Shown here: positions 24,189-33,293 of the stretch, piece after piece
Layout: each line of letters opens with the position of its first letter
Position numbering within the stretch: position 1 is the first letter of the stretch
Origin: a bacterium
GTDB taxonomy: Bacteria > SAR324 > XYD2-FULL-50-16
NCBI GenBank assembly: GCA_024275165.1
Contig: JAJRZQ010000012.1
Coordinates: 186,001 to 250,000 of the forward strand
Direction: 5' to 3'
DNA: 64,000 nucleotides
Program-made: the position numbers and the translations under genes
The notes under the pieces: generated by a model
Seen by the model: only the letters and a program-made list of their open reading frames with translations
Told to the model about the DNA's origin: nothing
Databases searched by the model: none

Positions 24189-25927
24189 ATCAAACCCAGG
24201 GCCGGGTGACAGGCATCAACGCCAATTTGGTGAAGGTGGAGTTTGCGGGGGCAGTGCGGCAAAACGAAATCGCCTATCTTCATCAGGGTAAAAACCGCTT
24301 AAAGAGTGAGGTGATCCGCATTCAGGGAAACCAAGCCGAAATGCAGGTTTTTGAAGACACTCGAGGGCTTCAGGTGGGGGACAGGGCGAGTTTTACAGGA
24401 GAGCTTTTAAGTGTCGAGCTGGGGCCGGGGCTTTTGGGCCAGATTTTTGACGGGTTGCAAAACCCCTTGGAGGTCTTAGCGGCAAAAAAGGGGCTTTTTA
24501 CCCCCAAGGGCTTTGAGGTGCCTAAACTCGACCAAAAAAAACGCTGGGATTATACCCCGGTCGCTGAGATGGGGCAAAGGTTGAAAGGAGGTCAGGCCTT
24601 AGGGGCGGTGCCCGAAATGGCCTTTGTTCATCAGATTTTTGTCCCCTATTCTTGGCAGGGGGCTTGGGAATTGGTTTGGGTGGCCCGGGCCGGGGCCTAT
24701 AGCTTAAAAGAACCGATTGCCCGCTTAAAAAACAGCCAAGGGCAAGAGCGGGAAGCTTTTTTAAGTTTTTCCTGGCCGGTCAAACGCCCGATTCAGGCCT
24801 TTAAGCAAAGGCTGCGGCCCACAGAGCCCATGATTACGCAAATTCGCTTGATTGATTGCTTTTTCCCTGTCGCCAAGGGGGGAACCTATTGCATCCCCGG
24901 GCCGTTTGGGGCGGGGAAGACGGTTTTGCAGCAATTAACCAGCCGTTACGCCGGAGTGGATGTGGTGCTGATCGCTGCTTGCGGCGAGCGGGCCAATGAG
25001 GTGGTGGAAACGATTAAAGAGTTCCCCTTGCTCAAAGACCCGAAACGAGGCACGAGCTTGATGGAACGAACCATCATCATCTGCAATACCTCCAGCATGC
25101 CGGTGGCGGCCCGAGAATCGAGCGTCTATACGGCGGTCACCTTGGCGGAGCATTATCGGCAAATGGGGTTGGATGTCCTGCTTTTGGCCGATTCCACCAG
25201 CCGCTGGGCCCAAGCCTTGCGAGAGCGGAGCGGCCGTTTGGAGGAGATCCCCGGGGAAGAAGCCTTCCCCGCTTACCTTGAATCGGTGATCGCCGCTTTT
25301 TACGAGCGCGCCGGGCGGGTGGAGTTGGAAAACGACCAAACCGGCTCGGTCACCATTGGGGGCACGGTCAGCCCCGCGGGGGGGAACTTTGAAGAGCCGG
25401 TCACCAAAGCGACCTTAAAGGTCGTGGGGGCCTTTCATGCCTTAAGTCGAGAGCGCTCGGACGCGCGCAAGTTCCCGGCGATTCACCCTTTAGAAAGTTG
25501 GACCCGTTATCAGGGGATTTTACCTGGTTCTGAACGAGAAGAAATTCTTTCACTCCTGCGTCGCGCTCAAGTGGTAGAAGAGATGATGAAGGTCGTAGGG
25601 GAAGAGGGGACCAGCTTGGAAGACTTTATTCTTTATTTGAAAGGGGAGTTTTTTGAACAGGTCTTTTTACAGCAAAACGCCTTTGACTTAGTCGATGCCG
25701 CGACCAGCCAAGAACGGCAGATTTACGGTATCCAGTTGGCGCAAGAGGTCTTGCAGGCAAAGTTTGCCTTTCAGACAAAAGACCCGGCCCGCAGCCTCTT
25801 TCATCGCTTGAGGCAAGCCTTTGTGGACTACAATTCCACCCCCTGGGAGAAAGAAAAGATTGAGCCTTTGGTAGAACGCATCGGCGGATTGATTGATGAG
25901 GGGGTAGGGAATGAAGGCGAAATTTAA
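24185..25927 (+). CDS. atpA: V-type ATPase catalytic subunit A
   Basis: The catalytic, nucleotide-hydrolysing subunit of the V/A-type complex, 580 residues. It has the N-terminal beta barrel ([15 protein letters not shown]), the non-homologous bulge region specific to A subunits (about 110-200), Walker [13 protein letters not shown] (about 238-249), the ACGERANEV motif, Walker [14 protein letters not shown], and [17 protein letters not shown]. All catalytic residues are present. It has four-base overlap with the upstream gene and 17-base overlap with atpB. Confidence 0.97.
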   Translation: MNQTQGRVTGINANLVKVEFAGAVRQNEIAYLHQGKNRLKSEVIRIQGNQAEMQVFEDTRGLQVGDRASFTGELLSVELGPGLLGQIFDGLQNPLEVLAAKKGLFTPKGFEVPKLDQKKRWDYTPVAEMGQRLKGGQALGAVPEMAFVHQIFVPYSWQGAWELVWVARAGAYSLKEPIARLKNSQGQEREAFLSFSWPVKRPIQAFKQRLRPTEPMITQIRLIDCFFPVAKGGTYCIPGPFGAGKTVLQQLTSRYAGVDVVLIAACGERANEVVETIKEFPLLKDPKRGTSLMERTIIICNTSSMPVAARESSVYTAVTLAEHYRQMGLDVLLLADSTSRWAQALRERSGRLEEIPGEEAFPAYLESVIAAFYERAGRVELENDQTGSVTIGGTVSPAGGNFEEPVTKATLKVVGAFHALSRERSDARKFPAIHPLESWTRYQGILPGSEREEILSLLRRAQVVEEMMKVVGEEGTSLEDFILYLKGEFFEQVFLQQNAFDLVDAATSQERQIYGIQLAQEVLQAKFAFQTKDPARSLFHRLRQAFVDYNSTPWEKEKIEPLVERIGGLIDEGVGNEGEI

Positions 25928-27221
25928 TCGCATTCAAAAGATTTTAGGCAATGTGGTCATGGTTCGCGCCGAGGGCGTGAGTTATGGCGAATTGGCCTTG
26001 ATCCGCTCGAAAGAGGGGGAAAGCCTCTCTGAGGTGATTCGGATTGAAAAGGAGGAGGTTTCCTTGCAGGTCTTTGCCGGTAGCGCCGGGATTGGCACCC
26101 ACGATGAGGTGGAATTTTTAGGCAGCGGGATGAAGGTTCCCTTTTCCGCTCATTTGGTTGGGCGGATTTTCGACGGGAAAGGAACCCCGCGCGATGGCGG
26201 CCCCGCCTTGACGGATCAGTTGATCGAGGTGGGCGGCCCCTGCCTAAACCCGGTGACTCGCTTGCTGCCCTCAAAGATGATTCATACCCATATCCCCATG
26301 ATCGACCTGTTCAACAGCTTGGTGGAGGCGCAAAAAATCTCGATTTTTTCCTCTTCCGGGGAACCGCATAACGAGGTCATGGCCCGGATCGCCTTGCAGG
26401 CGGAAGTGGATTTAATCGTCTTAGGCGGGATGGGGTTGAGGTATGACGATTATCTCTTTTTCAAAGAACAATTAGAAGAAAGCGGTGCCTTGAGCCGCTC
26501 GATTTTGTTTATTCACACGGCGCAAAACCCGGTCGTCGAGGCCTTAAAGGTGCCCGACCTATGCCTTGCGGTGGCGGAAAACTTTGCCTTGCAGGGCAAA
26601 CGGGTGTTGTGCCTGCTCACCGATATGACAAACTTTTGCGATGCCTTGAAAGAGGTGTCGATCATCATGGAGCAAATCCCGGCGAATCGAGGTTATCCCG
26701 GGGATTTATACAGCCAACTGGCCAAACGCTATGAAAAAGCCGCCGCCTTTGACGGCGCGGGCTCTGTGACCCTGTTGAGCGTAACCACCATGCCCGGGGG
26801 GGATGTAACCCATCCCGTGCCCGACAACACCGGCTATATCACCGAAGGGCAATATTACCTCAACAAGGGCCGGATTGAGCCCTTCGGCAGCTTGAGCCGA
26901 CTCAAGCAGTTGGTGAACAAACACACGAGACAAGACCACCGAGCCATTATGGATGTGATGATCCAGCTTTACGCTAAATCTCAGGAAACAATGGAAAAAA
27001 GATCCATGGGCTTTCGGATGTCGGAATGGGATCAACGGCTCTTAGCCTATGGAGAGGCCTTTGAAGCGGAATTGATGAGCCTGAAACTCGACCTCACCTT
27101 GGAAAAAGCCTTGGATCATAGCTGGGCCTTGCTCGCTCGTTTTTTCAATCAGGAAGAAACGGGGTTGCAAAGCGAGTTGGTCCAGCGGTTTTGGCCAATG
27201 CCAGCAGCAAAACAGGGGTAG
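25911..27221 (+). CDS. atpB: V-type ATPase subunit B
   Basis: The non-catalytic nucleotide-binding subunit, 436 residues. It has the B-subunit barrel start, [36 protein letters not shown] in place of a P-loop (the Walker A Gly-Lys-Thr is absent, as expected), [19 protein letters not shown] and [19 protein letters not shown]. It pairs with subunit A in the hexameric head. Its start lies inside the end of atpA. Confidence 0.97.
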   Translation: MKAKFNRIQKILGNVVMVRAEGVSYGELALIRSKEGESLSEVIRIEKEEVSLQVFAGSAGIGTHDEVEFLGSGMKVPFSAHLVGRIFDGKGTPRDGGPALTDQLIEVGGPCLNPVTRLLPSKMIHTHIPMIDLFNSLVEAQKISIFSSSGEPHNEVMARIALQAEVDLIVLGGMGLRYDDYLFFKEQLEESGALSRSILFIHTAQNPVVEALKVPDLCLAVAENFALQGKRVLCLLTDMTNFCDALKEVSIIMEQIPANRGYPGDLYSQLAKRYEKAAAFDGAGSVTLLSVTTMPGGDVTHPVPDNTGYITEGQYYLNKGRIEPFGSLSRLKQLVNKHTRQDHRAIMDVMIQLYAKSQETMEKRSMGFRMSEWDQRLLAYGEAFEAELMSLKLDLTLEKALDHSWALLARFFNQEETGLQSELVQRFWPMPAAKQG

Positions 27222-27222
27222 G

Positions 27223-27840
27223 ATGAGCCGCTTGCAATTGACGCAAAAGGAGCTGAAACGGCAAAAGGATCAATTAAAATCCTTTCGTCGCTATTTGCCC
27301 ACCTTAAACCAAAAAAAGAAGCTTTTACAAAAGGAGTTGCGGCTTTTAATCCAGGAAGAGTCCGCCCTAGCGCGGCAAATCGAAGCGCGGGCCCGCCAGG
27401 CCAAGGCTTGGCTTGGCGTCTTTGCCGAGGCGCGGCCTTCTTTTGAGTTGCTGGAAGTCAACCAATTGGTTTTAGAGCAAGATTCTTTAGCGGGGATTGA
27501 GCTTCCCCGTTTGGTGAGTGTAGAGATGAGCGTAGGAGAATACGACCTGTACCAGACCCCGGTTTGGGTGGATGGGGCCTTGGTTTGGCTGCAAGAAGAG
27601 TTAAAGTTGCGTTTTCGGTTTCAAATCGCCTTAAAACGCAAAGAACGGGCGCAAGAAGAGTTTTTACAAACAACGCAACGGATCAACTTGTTTGAAAAAG
27701 TCAAGATTCCCCAGGCCCAAGCCGCGATTCGTAAAATCAACGCCTATTTGGACGACCAACAAACCATCGCCATTGGCTGGGCCTTAGGGGCCAAAAAGAA
27801 GCTCGCCCTGGCCGAGGGGAGCAAGGGAGAGGGGCGATGA
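27223..27840 (+). CDS. atpD: V-type ATPase subunit D
   Basis: Subunit D is the central rotor shaft. The 205-residue protein begins LQLTQKELKRQKDQLKSF, has two long helices (1-65 and 130-175) and the conserved C-terminal RINLFEKVKIPQAQAAIRKI, which is the diagnostic D-subunit motif. It follows atpB directly and overlaps atpI by four bases. Confidence 0.95.
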   Translation: MSRLQLTQKELKRQKDQLKSFRRYLPTLNQKKKLLQKELRLLIQEESALARQIEARARQAKAWLGVFAEARPSFELLEVNQLVLEQDSLAGIELPRLVSVEMSVGEYDLYQTPVWVDGALVWLQEELKLRFRFQIALKRKERAQEEFLQTTQRINLFEKVKIPQAQAAIRKINAYLDDQQTIAIGWALGAKKKLALAEGSKGEGR

Positions 27841-29639
27841 TCGAGCCAATGTTGCAGGTGACCCTGTTGTTTACCCAACAACGCCAAGAGGCTATTTTGC
27901 TCGCTTTGCAACAAGACGGCCTGATCCACTTTGACTTAGCCGCGCCTACGGCGGCCGCTTTAGAGCCCCCGGTGCAGTACCGGAAAAAAATCGAAGCCCT
28001 GCTGAAATTGTATCCCCCCGGTCATTTTAGCCAGATTCGTAGAGAGGTCAGCTTGGAGCTGGATTTAACCGTGGTCGATGAGTTGACCCGCGTGCATCGT
28101 TCCATCCAGGAGACGCAAAAGGAAATCACCTTGATTTGTTCTGAGATCCCGATAGCCGCCCCCTATGGAGATTTTAACGAAGCCTTGTTGGAAGAGTTGC
28201 GAAAGCAGGGGCTTTATTTGCTTCACTACCGGGTTGATCAAGGGGAACTCCGCAGCTTAAAGGGCTTGGATTGGTTTTCTATCTTTACCAAAGAGGGGAA
28301 GGAGTATCTGGTGGTGGTCTCGAAAGACCCCAACCTAGAGCTGCCCTTTAAAAAATTGAGCTTGCCGGAAAAAAGCGTAACCGCGCTCAAAGGAGAACTC
28401 AAAGCCCTAAGGGAGCAAAAAGAGTCGCTTTTAAGGCAGGAGGAAATCTTATTAGAAGATCCTACCCCAATTCAGCACCTGCATTGGGAGGTTTCCAACC
28501 TCATTGAGTTTGAGCGGGCAAAAAAGACGACTCAACAAGAAGAGCAGGTGAACTGGCTGGTGGGCTATTGCCCTAAGGATCGCTTGTTTATTTTAGAAGC
28601 AATGGCGCAGTCTCATGGCTTTGCGTTGCTCGCTCGGGACGCGGACCAAAGCGCGGCGACCCCGGTGCGGATCAAACAAAATCGTTGGACTCGGCTTTTT
28701 GCCCCCGTGATGGCCTTTATTGGGGTTGTTCCCGGTTATGATGAGCGAGATGCCGGCCCCGCCTTTTTAATCTTTTTTACCCTCTTTTTTGCCCTCTTGG
28801 TGGGGGATGGAGGGTATGGATTGGTGATGCTCGCGCTCACTTGCGCGCTGAAGCTTAAAAAAAAGGACTGGCCTCCTGAGGTGTTCCATCTTTTTTTTCT
28901 GTTGTCTGGGGCGAGTCTGGTTTGGGGAGCCCTAACCGGTTTGTGGTTTGGTTATGAGCCCCTGGGGAGTCAAGGTTTTTTGCGCGCGCTGGTGATCCCG
29001 GAGCTTTACGCCTACGCCAAAGAATCCGACGCTTTGATGATCCGTTTGGTTTTTATCTTAGGCTTAACGCAATTGCTGTTGGCCCACTTTTGGGAATTCA
29101 GCCGTAAGCCGAGGTTGGCGCAGAGGCTCACCGAGGTGGGTTGGGGCTTGTTTTTAATCGGGGCCTTCTTTTTGGCGAAATATTTTCTTTTGCAAGACCC
29201 CATGCCCCCCTTGGCAAAATCTTTGTTTGTTGTGGGGCTGGGTTTGGTCTTGTTGTTTGGGGAGCAGCGACCGCAGCGAAGTTGGTTAAAGGGGCTTGCT
29301 TGGGGGGTGGCGCAATTTCCCATGAACCTTTTGGGGGCCATTGGTTTTTTTTCCGATCTCGTGAGTTACATCCGCTTGTTTGCCTTGGGGCTGGCGACCA
29401 AACAAATGGCGCAAGCGGCCAACGACCTTGCCTTAAGCGGCGGCCATGAAGGGTTTTTTGGGGTTTTGGGGGCCGTCGTGATCTTGCTTTTGGGGCACAG
29501 CATCAACCTGACCTTAGCGGGCGTCGCGGTGATGGTGCATGGGATTCGTTTGAATTTTTTAGAGTTTGCCAAGCACTTAAATATGCAATGGACGGGGAAA
29601 CCCTTTGTTCCCTTTCAACGCGCTCCTCGGAGCTTTTAA
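27837..29639 (+). CDS. atpI: V-type ATPase subunit I (membrane a-subunit)
   Basis: Subunit I forms the ion half-channels and holds the stator. The 600-residue protein has a soluble N-terminal half (1-290) with coiled coils, and a C-terminal membrane half with about seven or eight segments. Conserved membrane motifs: MAFIGVVPGYDERDAGPAFL, LVGDGGYGLVMLAL, FSDLVSYIRLFALGLATKQM (with the essential Arg) and HSINLTLAGVAVMVHGIRLN. Typical length and position next to K. Confidence 0.96.
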   Translation: MIEPMLQVTLLFTQQRQEAILLALQQDGLIHFDLAAPTAAALEPPVQYRKKIEALLKLYPPGHFSQIRREVSLELDLTVVDELTRVHRSIQETQKEITLICSEIPIAAPYGDFNEALLEELRKQGLYLLHYRVDQGELRSLKGLDWFSIFTKEGKEYLVVVSKDPNLELPFKKLSLPEKSVTALKGELKALREQKESLLRQEEILLEDPTPIQHLHWEVSNLIEFERAKKTTQQEEQVNWLVGYCPKDRLFILEAMAQSHGFALLARDADQSAATPVRIKQNRWTRLFAPVMAFIGVVPGYDERDAGPAFLIFFTLFFALLVGDGGYGLVMLALTCALKLKKKDWPPEVFHLFFLLSGASLVWGALTGLWFGYEPLGSQGFLRALVIPELYAYAKESDALMIRLVFILGLTQLLLAHFWEFSRKPRLAQRLTEVGWGLFLIGAFFLAKYFLLQDPMPPLAKSLFVVGLGLVLLFGEQRPQRSWLKGLAWGVAQFPMNLLGAIGFFSDLVSYIRLFALGLATKQMAQAANDLALSGGHEGFFGVLGAVVILLLGHSINLTLAGVAVMVHGIRLNFLEFAKHLNMQWTGKPFVPFQRAPRSF

Positions 29640-29650
29640 TAGGAGAGATT

Positions 29651-30094
29651 ATGCAATGGTTTGATTCTTTTGGCGCCGCCGGTTATATCTTTGCTCTCAC
29701 CTTTGCCGCCATGGGCAGCGCCTTGGGCACGGGGATCACGGGCCAGGCGGCTATTGGCGCTTGGCGCAAGGCCTTTTTAAAAGGGCAGGCGGCGCCTTTT
29801 ATTCTCATTGCCTTTGCCTCGGCACCCCTTTCCCAAACCATTTACGGGATGATTTTGATGAACAGCCTGAAGGCGGCGGGGTTGGAGGTTCCTCCCATGG
29901 TGAAAGCGATGAGCGGTCTTTTTGGGGGGATGGCGATTGGGGCTTCGGCTTGGCTTCAGGGCAAGGCGGGGGCAGCGGCCTGCGAGGCTTTAGTGGATAC
30001 CGACAAAGGCTTAGGTAATTATATCATGATCTTGGGCATTATTGAAACCGTTGCCCTATTCGTGATGGTTTTTTTAATGACCGCCCTAGGCTAA
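29651..30094 (+). CDS. atpK: V-type ATPase proteolipid subunit K
   Basis: The c-ring subunit, 147 residues with four membrane helices (two fused hairpins). The ATG at 29651 follows AGGAGAG; a longer frame from 29588 lies inside atpI and is not supported. Helix 2 contains APLSQTIYG, helix 3 ends with WLQGKAGAA, and helix 4 has the ion-carrying Glu in GIIETVALFVM. The Gln/Thr in helix 2, the Gln in helix 3 and Glu-Thr in helix 4 resemble the sodium-liganding set described for Enterococcus NtpK, so sodium coupling is possible. Last gene of the operon, overlapping the convergent barrel gene by four bases. Confidence 0.93.
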   Translation: MQWFDSFGAAGYIFALTFAAMGSALGTGITGQAAIGAWRKAFLKGQAAPFILIAFASAPLSQTIYGMILMNSLKAAGLEVPPMVKAMSGLFGGMAIGASAWLQGKAGAAACEALVDTDKGLGNYIMILGIIETVALFVMVFLMTALG

Positions 30095-31134
30095 AAATAA
30101 GCTTGCAGCCCAAGCTGTACCTGCGCTTGGTTGACTCGTTTTTGCAAGGGTTCTTGCAGCCATTGGGCGCGGCCAATCCAGTGTAGGGGGCCTTTCCCCA
30201 GGCTTTGTTTGATTGCCAGACTGAAGCTTTGCAGCAGTTCAACCTGATTCACCGAGTTGAGAGCCCAATCATTGAGTGTTTTTTGGTAGAGGTCTTTGCG
30301 GTTGGCTACTTTGAATTGATGTCGGAAGGTCAACTCCGCATCGCCGTAGAGCCAGGCAAACTGATTTTCAATCTCAAAGCGATAACTGGTCTGAGTCCCT
30401 CTTTTTTCTCGTTGGATAAAATAGGTTAAATTTCTCCAAAAGGGTAGGAACCCGGGGATTTCGGGCCGTCTGTTTTCGTACTTGTACCCCGAGAGGAGCG
30501 CAAAGGGGGTCTCGACCCCTTGGGTGAGGATGGAGCGATTGTTGAAATAGAGGGAGTGATAGCGATAAGCATTGGAAATCCAACCGATTTCGACTTGGTG
30601 GTTGGTATATTGCACCCAATCGAGATTGCGCCCTGTTTGTAATTCGCTTCGCCTTTCCAGCCTGCGGGAGAACTCGATAAAACTTCCCTTTTCCTCAAAC
30701 CGTAAGCTGCCGCCGAAGGTATTGGGGAGGGTTTTTTCTTGGGTTTTCGCCTGGTAAGAGCCCCGTTCTTTACCGGCAATCCATTGGGTGCTGTTGATTT
30801 GCAGGTCCATTTTTCCCGTTTTGATTTGGAAAAAGGACTTGTTTAAGGAAAAGGTTTGACGGTGTAAGAGGTCGGCAGTGGAATCATAAATTTGTTCCTG
30901 GAACTCTTCTGTTTCAAACTCCCAGGTGAAGCGACCTAGGGGGATGGAAACATTCCGGCGGGTGCGTTGCGCCTCTTCTTTGATCTCGAGTTGCAAGGGG
31001 CTGAGCGCGTCTTTTTGGCTGTATTGGCTTTGGCTCTCTGCCTCCCCTTGCAGGGTGAGTTGGAAGGCGGAGAGCGGCGTGGGGAAAAGGGCAAGCCAGA
31101 TCAAGGTCAAGAGGAGGGGGGTAAATCGTTTCAT
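30091..31134 (-). CDS. predicted outer-membrane beta-barrel protein
   Basis: The 347-residue product from the ATG at 31134 has a clear signal peptide (MKRFTPLLLTLIWLALFPTP, cleavage near LSAFQ). The mature part shows alternating polar and aromatic residues (for example YRYHSLYFNNRSILTQG and FRHQFKVANRKDLY) and ends in VQLGLQAYF, the terminal-Phe signature of outer-membrane barrels. I do not recognise a family. The start is coupled by ATGA to the pentapeptide/FGE lipoprotein gene, so the two probably act together at the outer membrane. A longer frame to 31236 would bury the signal peptide and is rejected. Confidence 0.72.
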   Translation of the reverse strand: MKRFTPLLLTLIWLALFPTPLSAFQLTLQGEAESQSQYSQKDALSPLQLEIKEEAQRTRRNVSIPLGRFTWEFETEEFQEQIYDSTADLLHRQTFSLNKSFFQIKTGKMDLQINSTQWIAGKERGSYQAKTQEKTLPNTFGGSLRFEEKGSFIEFSRRLERRSELQTGRNLDWVQYTNHQVEIGWISNAYRYHSLYFNNRSILTQGVETPFALLSGYKYENRRPEIPGFLPFWRNLTYFIQREKRGTQTSYRFEIENQFAWLYGDAELTFRHQFKVANRKDLYQKTLNDWALNSVNQVELLQSFSLAIKQSLGKGPLHWIGRAQWLQEPLQKRVNQAQVQLGLQAYF

Positions 31135-32933
31135 GGCCCTTCCCAAGCGAGTCGGAACCCCAGGGTCGCTTTTTCCTCCCCTCGCTGGACAAAACTGCGT
31201 TTCGAGCAGCGCAGGGCAGAGGAACCGTCGAACCAACTCCCGCCGCGTTTGACTTGAAACAAGCGGTCACCTTGCAGGGTGGGGTTTTGGGGCGGTAAGA
31301 GATCGTAGGCGCGCTCGTTCCAGCTATCGGCAACCAGTTCTTCAACATTGCCGCTCAAGTCATAAAATCCCAATAAGTTGGGGGCAAAGAGCTTGACAGG
31401 GACAGGGCCTTTCCATTTCCCTCCAAAATGATGAAAGCGCCGACCTTTTTTGATCATCGAATATTGGGCAATGCCCGTGGCTTGCGCGTTAAAGGCCATC
31501 CAGTCGGGTCGGGCAATATTTTTCCCATTGCCGAAGCGCACTTTTCTGCCCAGCTGCCTACAGGCATACTCCCACTCCGCTTCACTAGGCAGGCGCAAGG
31601 CCCATCCCGTTTTTGATTTTGCCTCTTGCACAAAGGCATTGATCTCTTGAGGGGTGAGATGATCAACCGGCTTTTGTAGATTTTTTGCGTTAAAGCCTAG
31701 ATTTTGCTTTCGCAAAGTGAGCCATTGTTCTTGCGTGAGCTCGGTTTCAGCGAGCCAGTAATCCTTGAGGCAAACAGGGTGCGGTTTGGAGGGGAACCCT
31801 TGGGTCTCCCTAAAGAGGTCGCCCATTTGATAACAACCCTGGGGAACCTCGATAAAGGTGAGGCCTAGGTATTGTTCTGTTCTTCTAGGAAAAGTCATGC
31901 CCGCAAACTCAGCCGGTTCGAATTGGCTTCGCCGAAAGAGCCCCAAGCTGAGTTCGGCGTCATTAAAATAGGTTTGCCTTAAATTGGACTCCATAAAGGC
32001 AACCTCCCCTTTGATTTGGGAAAAATCAGCGCCTTTTAGGTTAACTTGCTTGAAACTACTTTGACTAAAGCGGCTATGGCTAAAATTCGCTTGGGGCATT
32101 TGCAGGTTGGCAAACACCCCTTGCTCGATCATCGAGCCTTGAAAGTTTGGTTGAGCAAAACTGGCTTGGGTGAAATCGACTTTGGTCAAATGTGAATCAA
32201 TAAAGCTTGCCTGACGGAGGTCGGCCTGCTGAAAACTCGTATGCGCCAGCCTAGCTTGGTCGAATTTAGCTCCCGTAAGCTTAGATCCTTTAAAACTAAC
32301 ATTGGAGAGGTCGGCTTTGGTAAAATCGGCTTGACTTAAGTCTAAATATTCCAATTTGAGGCCCGAGAGGTTGGTTTGGATAAATTGGGCTCCCTTTAAA
32401 TCGGCAAAGGAAAAATGAACCGCAATCAGTTGACTTTTTGAAAAATCAGCCCCCCTTAAATTCCCGTTTGAAAAATTCGCCCCCTTGAGCTTAGCCCGTT
32501 TAAACTGAGCTTGGGATAGATCAAGCTTAGAGAAGTTTGCCCCTTCTAAGTTGGTGTCGTTAAAAATCGTTTTTCTGAGTTTCGCTTGATGCAACCAGGC
32601 GTAGCGCACATTGCTTTTTGTAAAGTCCGCCCCTTCGAGTTGAGCGTCGCGAAAGTCGGTTTGCAGCAAGTCGGCCTCGACAAATTTTGCCTTTCTTAAA
32701 TCGGCTCGACGAAATTGGGTTTCTTGTAGGGAGGCATGGCTAAAATCTTGTTCTACCAGTTGCCAATCGGAAAAATTGTATTCTTGGAGGTTGCCCTGGG
32801 GGACTCCCGAACTTCTTAAACCAAGCGCGATATGGGCTTGGCAAGCTGCCAACAAGATTAGAGGCAGTAATAAAGAGCTTCTTTTCCAGCGGTTTTGCCG
32901 TGAGGTTAAGATGGGGTACGAGAAAGGGACCAA
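31131..32933 (-). CDS. pentapeptide-repeat lipoprotein with FGE/SUMF1-like domain
   Basis: The 600-residue protein has a lipoprotein signal (LLLPLILLAAC with Cys at about residue 30). Residues about 45-345 are pentapeptide repeats (A-D/N-F/L type, such as LEGADFTKSNVRYAWLHQAK), predicted to form a right-handed beta-helix. Residues about 350-600 are a formylglycine-generating-enzyme/SUMF1-like domain: EVPQGCYQMGD, AETELTQEQWL, LRLPSEAEWEYACRQLG, DLSGNVEELVADSW, KRGGSWFDGSSALRCSKR and TLGFRLAW. Many such domains are ligand-binding or enzyme scaffolds and not true FGE. The start is TTG at 32933 after TGAGG; no ATG precedes the signal peptide. Cotranscribed with the barrel gene. Confidence 0.82.
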   Translation of the reverse strand: MVPFSYPILTSRQNRWKRSSLLLPLILLAACQAHIALGLRSSGVPQGNLQEYNFSDWQLVEQDFSHASLQETQFRRADLRKAKFVEADLLQTDFRDAQLEGADFTKSNVRYAWLHQAKLRKTIFNDTNLEGANFSKLDLSQAQFKRAKLKGANFSNGNLRGADFSKSQLIAVHFSFADLKGAQFIQTNLSGLKLEYLDLSQADFTKADLSNVSFKGSKLTGAKFDQARLAHTSFQQADLRQASFIDSHLTKVDFTQASFAQPNFQGSMIEQGVFANLQMPQANFSHSRFSQSSFKQVNLKGADFSQIKGEVAFMESNLRQTYFNDAELSLGLFRRSQFEPAEFAGMTFPRRTEQYLGLTFIEVPQGCYQMGDLFRETQGFPSKPHPVCLKDYWLAETELTQEQWLTLRKQNLGFNAKNLQKPVDHLTPQEINAFVQEAKSKTGWALRLPSEAEWEYACRQLGRKVRFGNGKNIARPDWMAFNAQATGIAQYSMIKKGRRFHHFGGKWKGPVPVKLFAPNLLGFYDLSGNVEELVADSWNERAYDLLPPQNPTLQGDRLFQVKRGGSWFDGSSALRCSKRSFVQRGEEKATLGFRLAWEGP

Positions 32934-33293
32934 GGGAACCTCATACGATAAAAGGGCTCTCTGGATGAGCAGAGATTTTTCAAAGACCGTTTGTCGAAGC
33001 GGGCGCGGGCGCTAGTATGCTTTTTGGACAAAGAATACCGCGTCATCGCGCAAAGACGGATGCGTATCGCGCAAAGAATATACAATTGATGTGCCATAAA
33101 AAGCATGAAGATGATTTAACCGAAGCTTTTTGCCCAGAGGGGTTGCAAAGGGAAATCAAACCGGGCAGGGGGATGAAATGGGTTCAATTTCTTGTCAAGT
33201 TTTGCGCTAAAGAGTATTAGGGAGAATCAAGGAACGATCAAACTCGCATCCGAATCATCTTATTTTTGAACAACCCTTTAATAAAAGGTTCCC
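32934..33293. promoter_or_regulatory. 360-base divergent control region
   Basis: No gene seen. It contains two 12-base direct copies of ATCGCGCAAAGA (33045-33056 and 33066-33077), 21 bases apart from start to start, which is two helical turns and typical of operator spacing. A plus-strand promoter TTGTCA, 17 bases, TATTAG (33192-33220) precedes the gene at 33294 by about 70 bases. No clear promoter was found for the minus-strand lipoprotein gene. Confidence 0.4.
33192..33220 (+). promoter_or_regulatory. sigma-70-type promoter before the 33294 gene
   Basis: TTGTCA (five of six), a 17-base spacer and TATTAG (four of six). The predicted start near 33227 leaves a 67-base leader. Confidence 0.42.

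Noticed and set aside
29588-29650. Longer N-terminus for V-ATPase subunit K.
   Set aside because: It lies in the end of atpI and would add a non-hydrophobic lead to a proteolipid; AGGAGAG sits before the ATG at 29651.
31135-31236. Upstream extension of the outer-membrane barrel gene.
   Set aside because: It would place 34 residues in front of a clear signal peptide; the ATGA overlap at 31131-31134 fixes the start.
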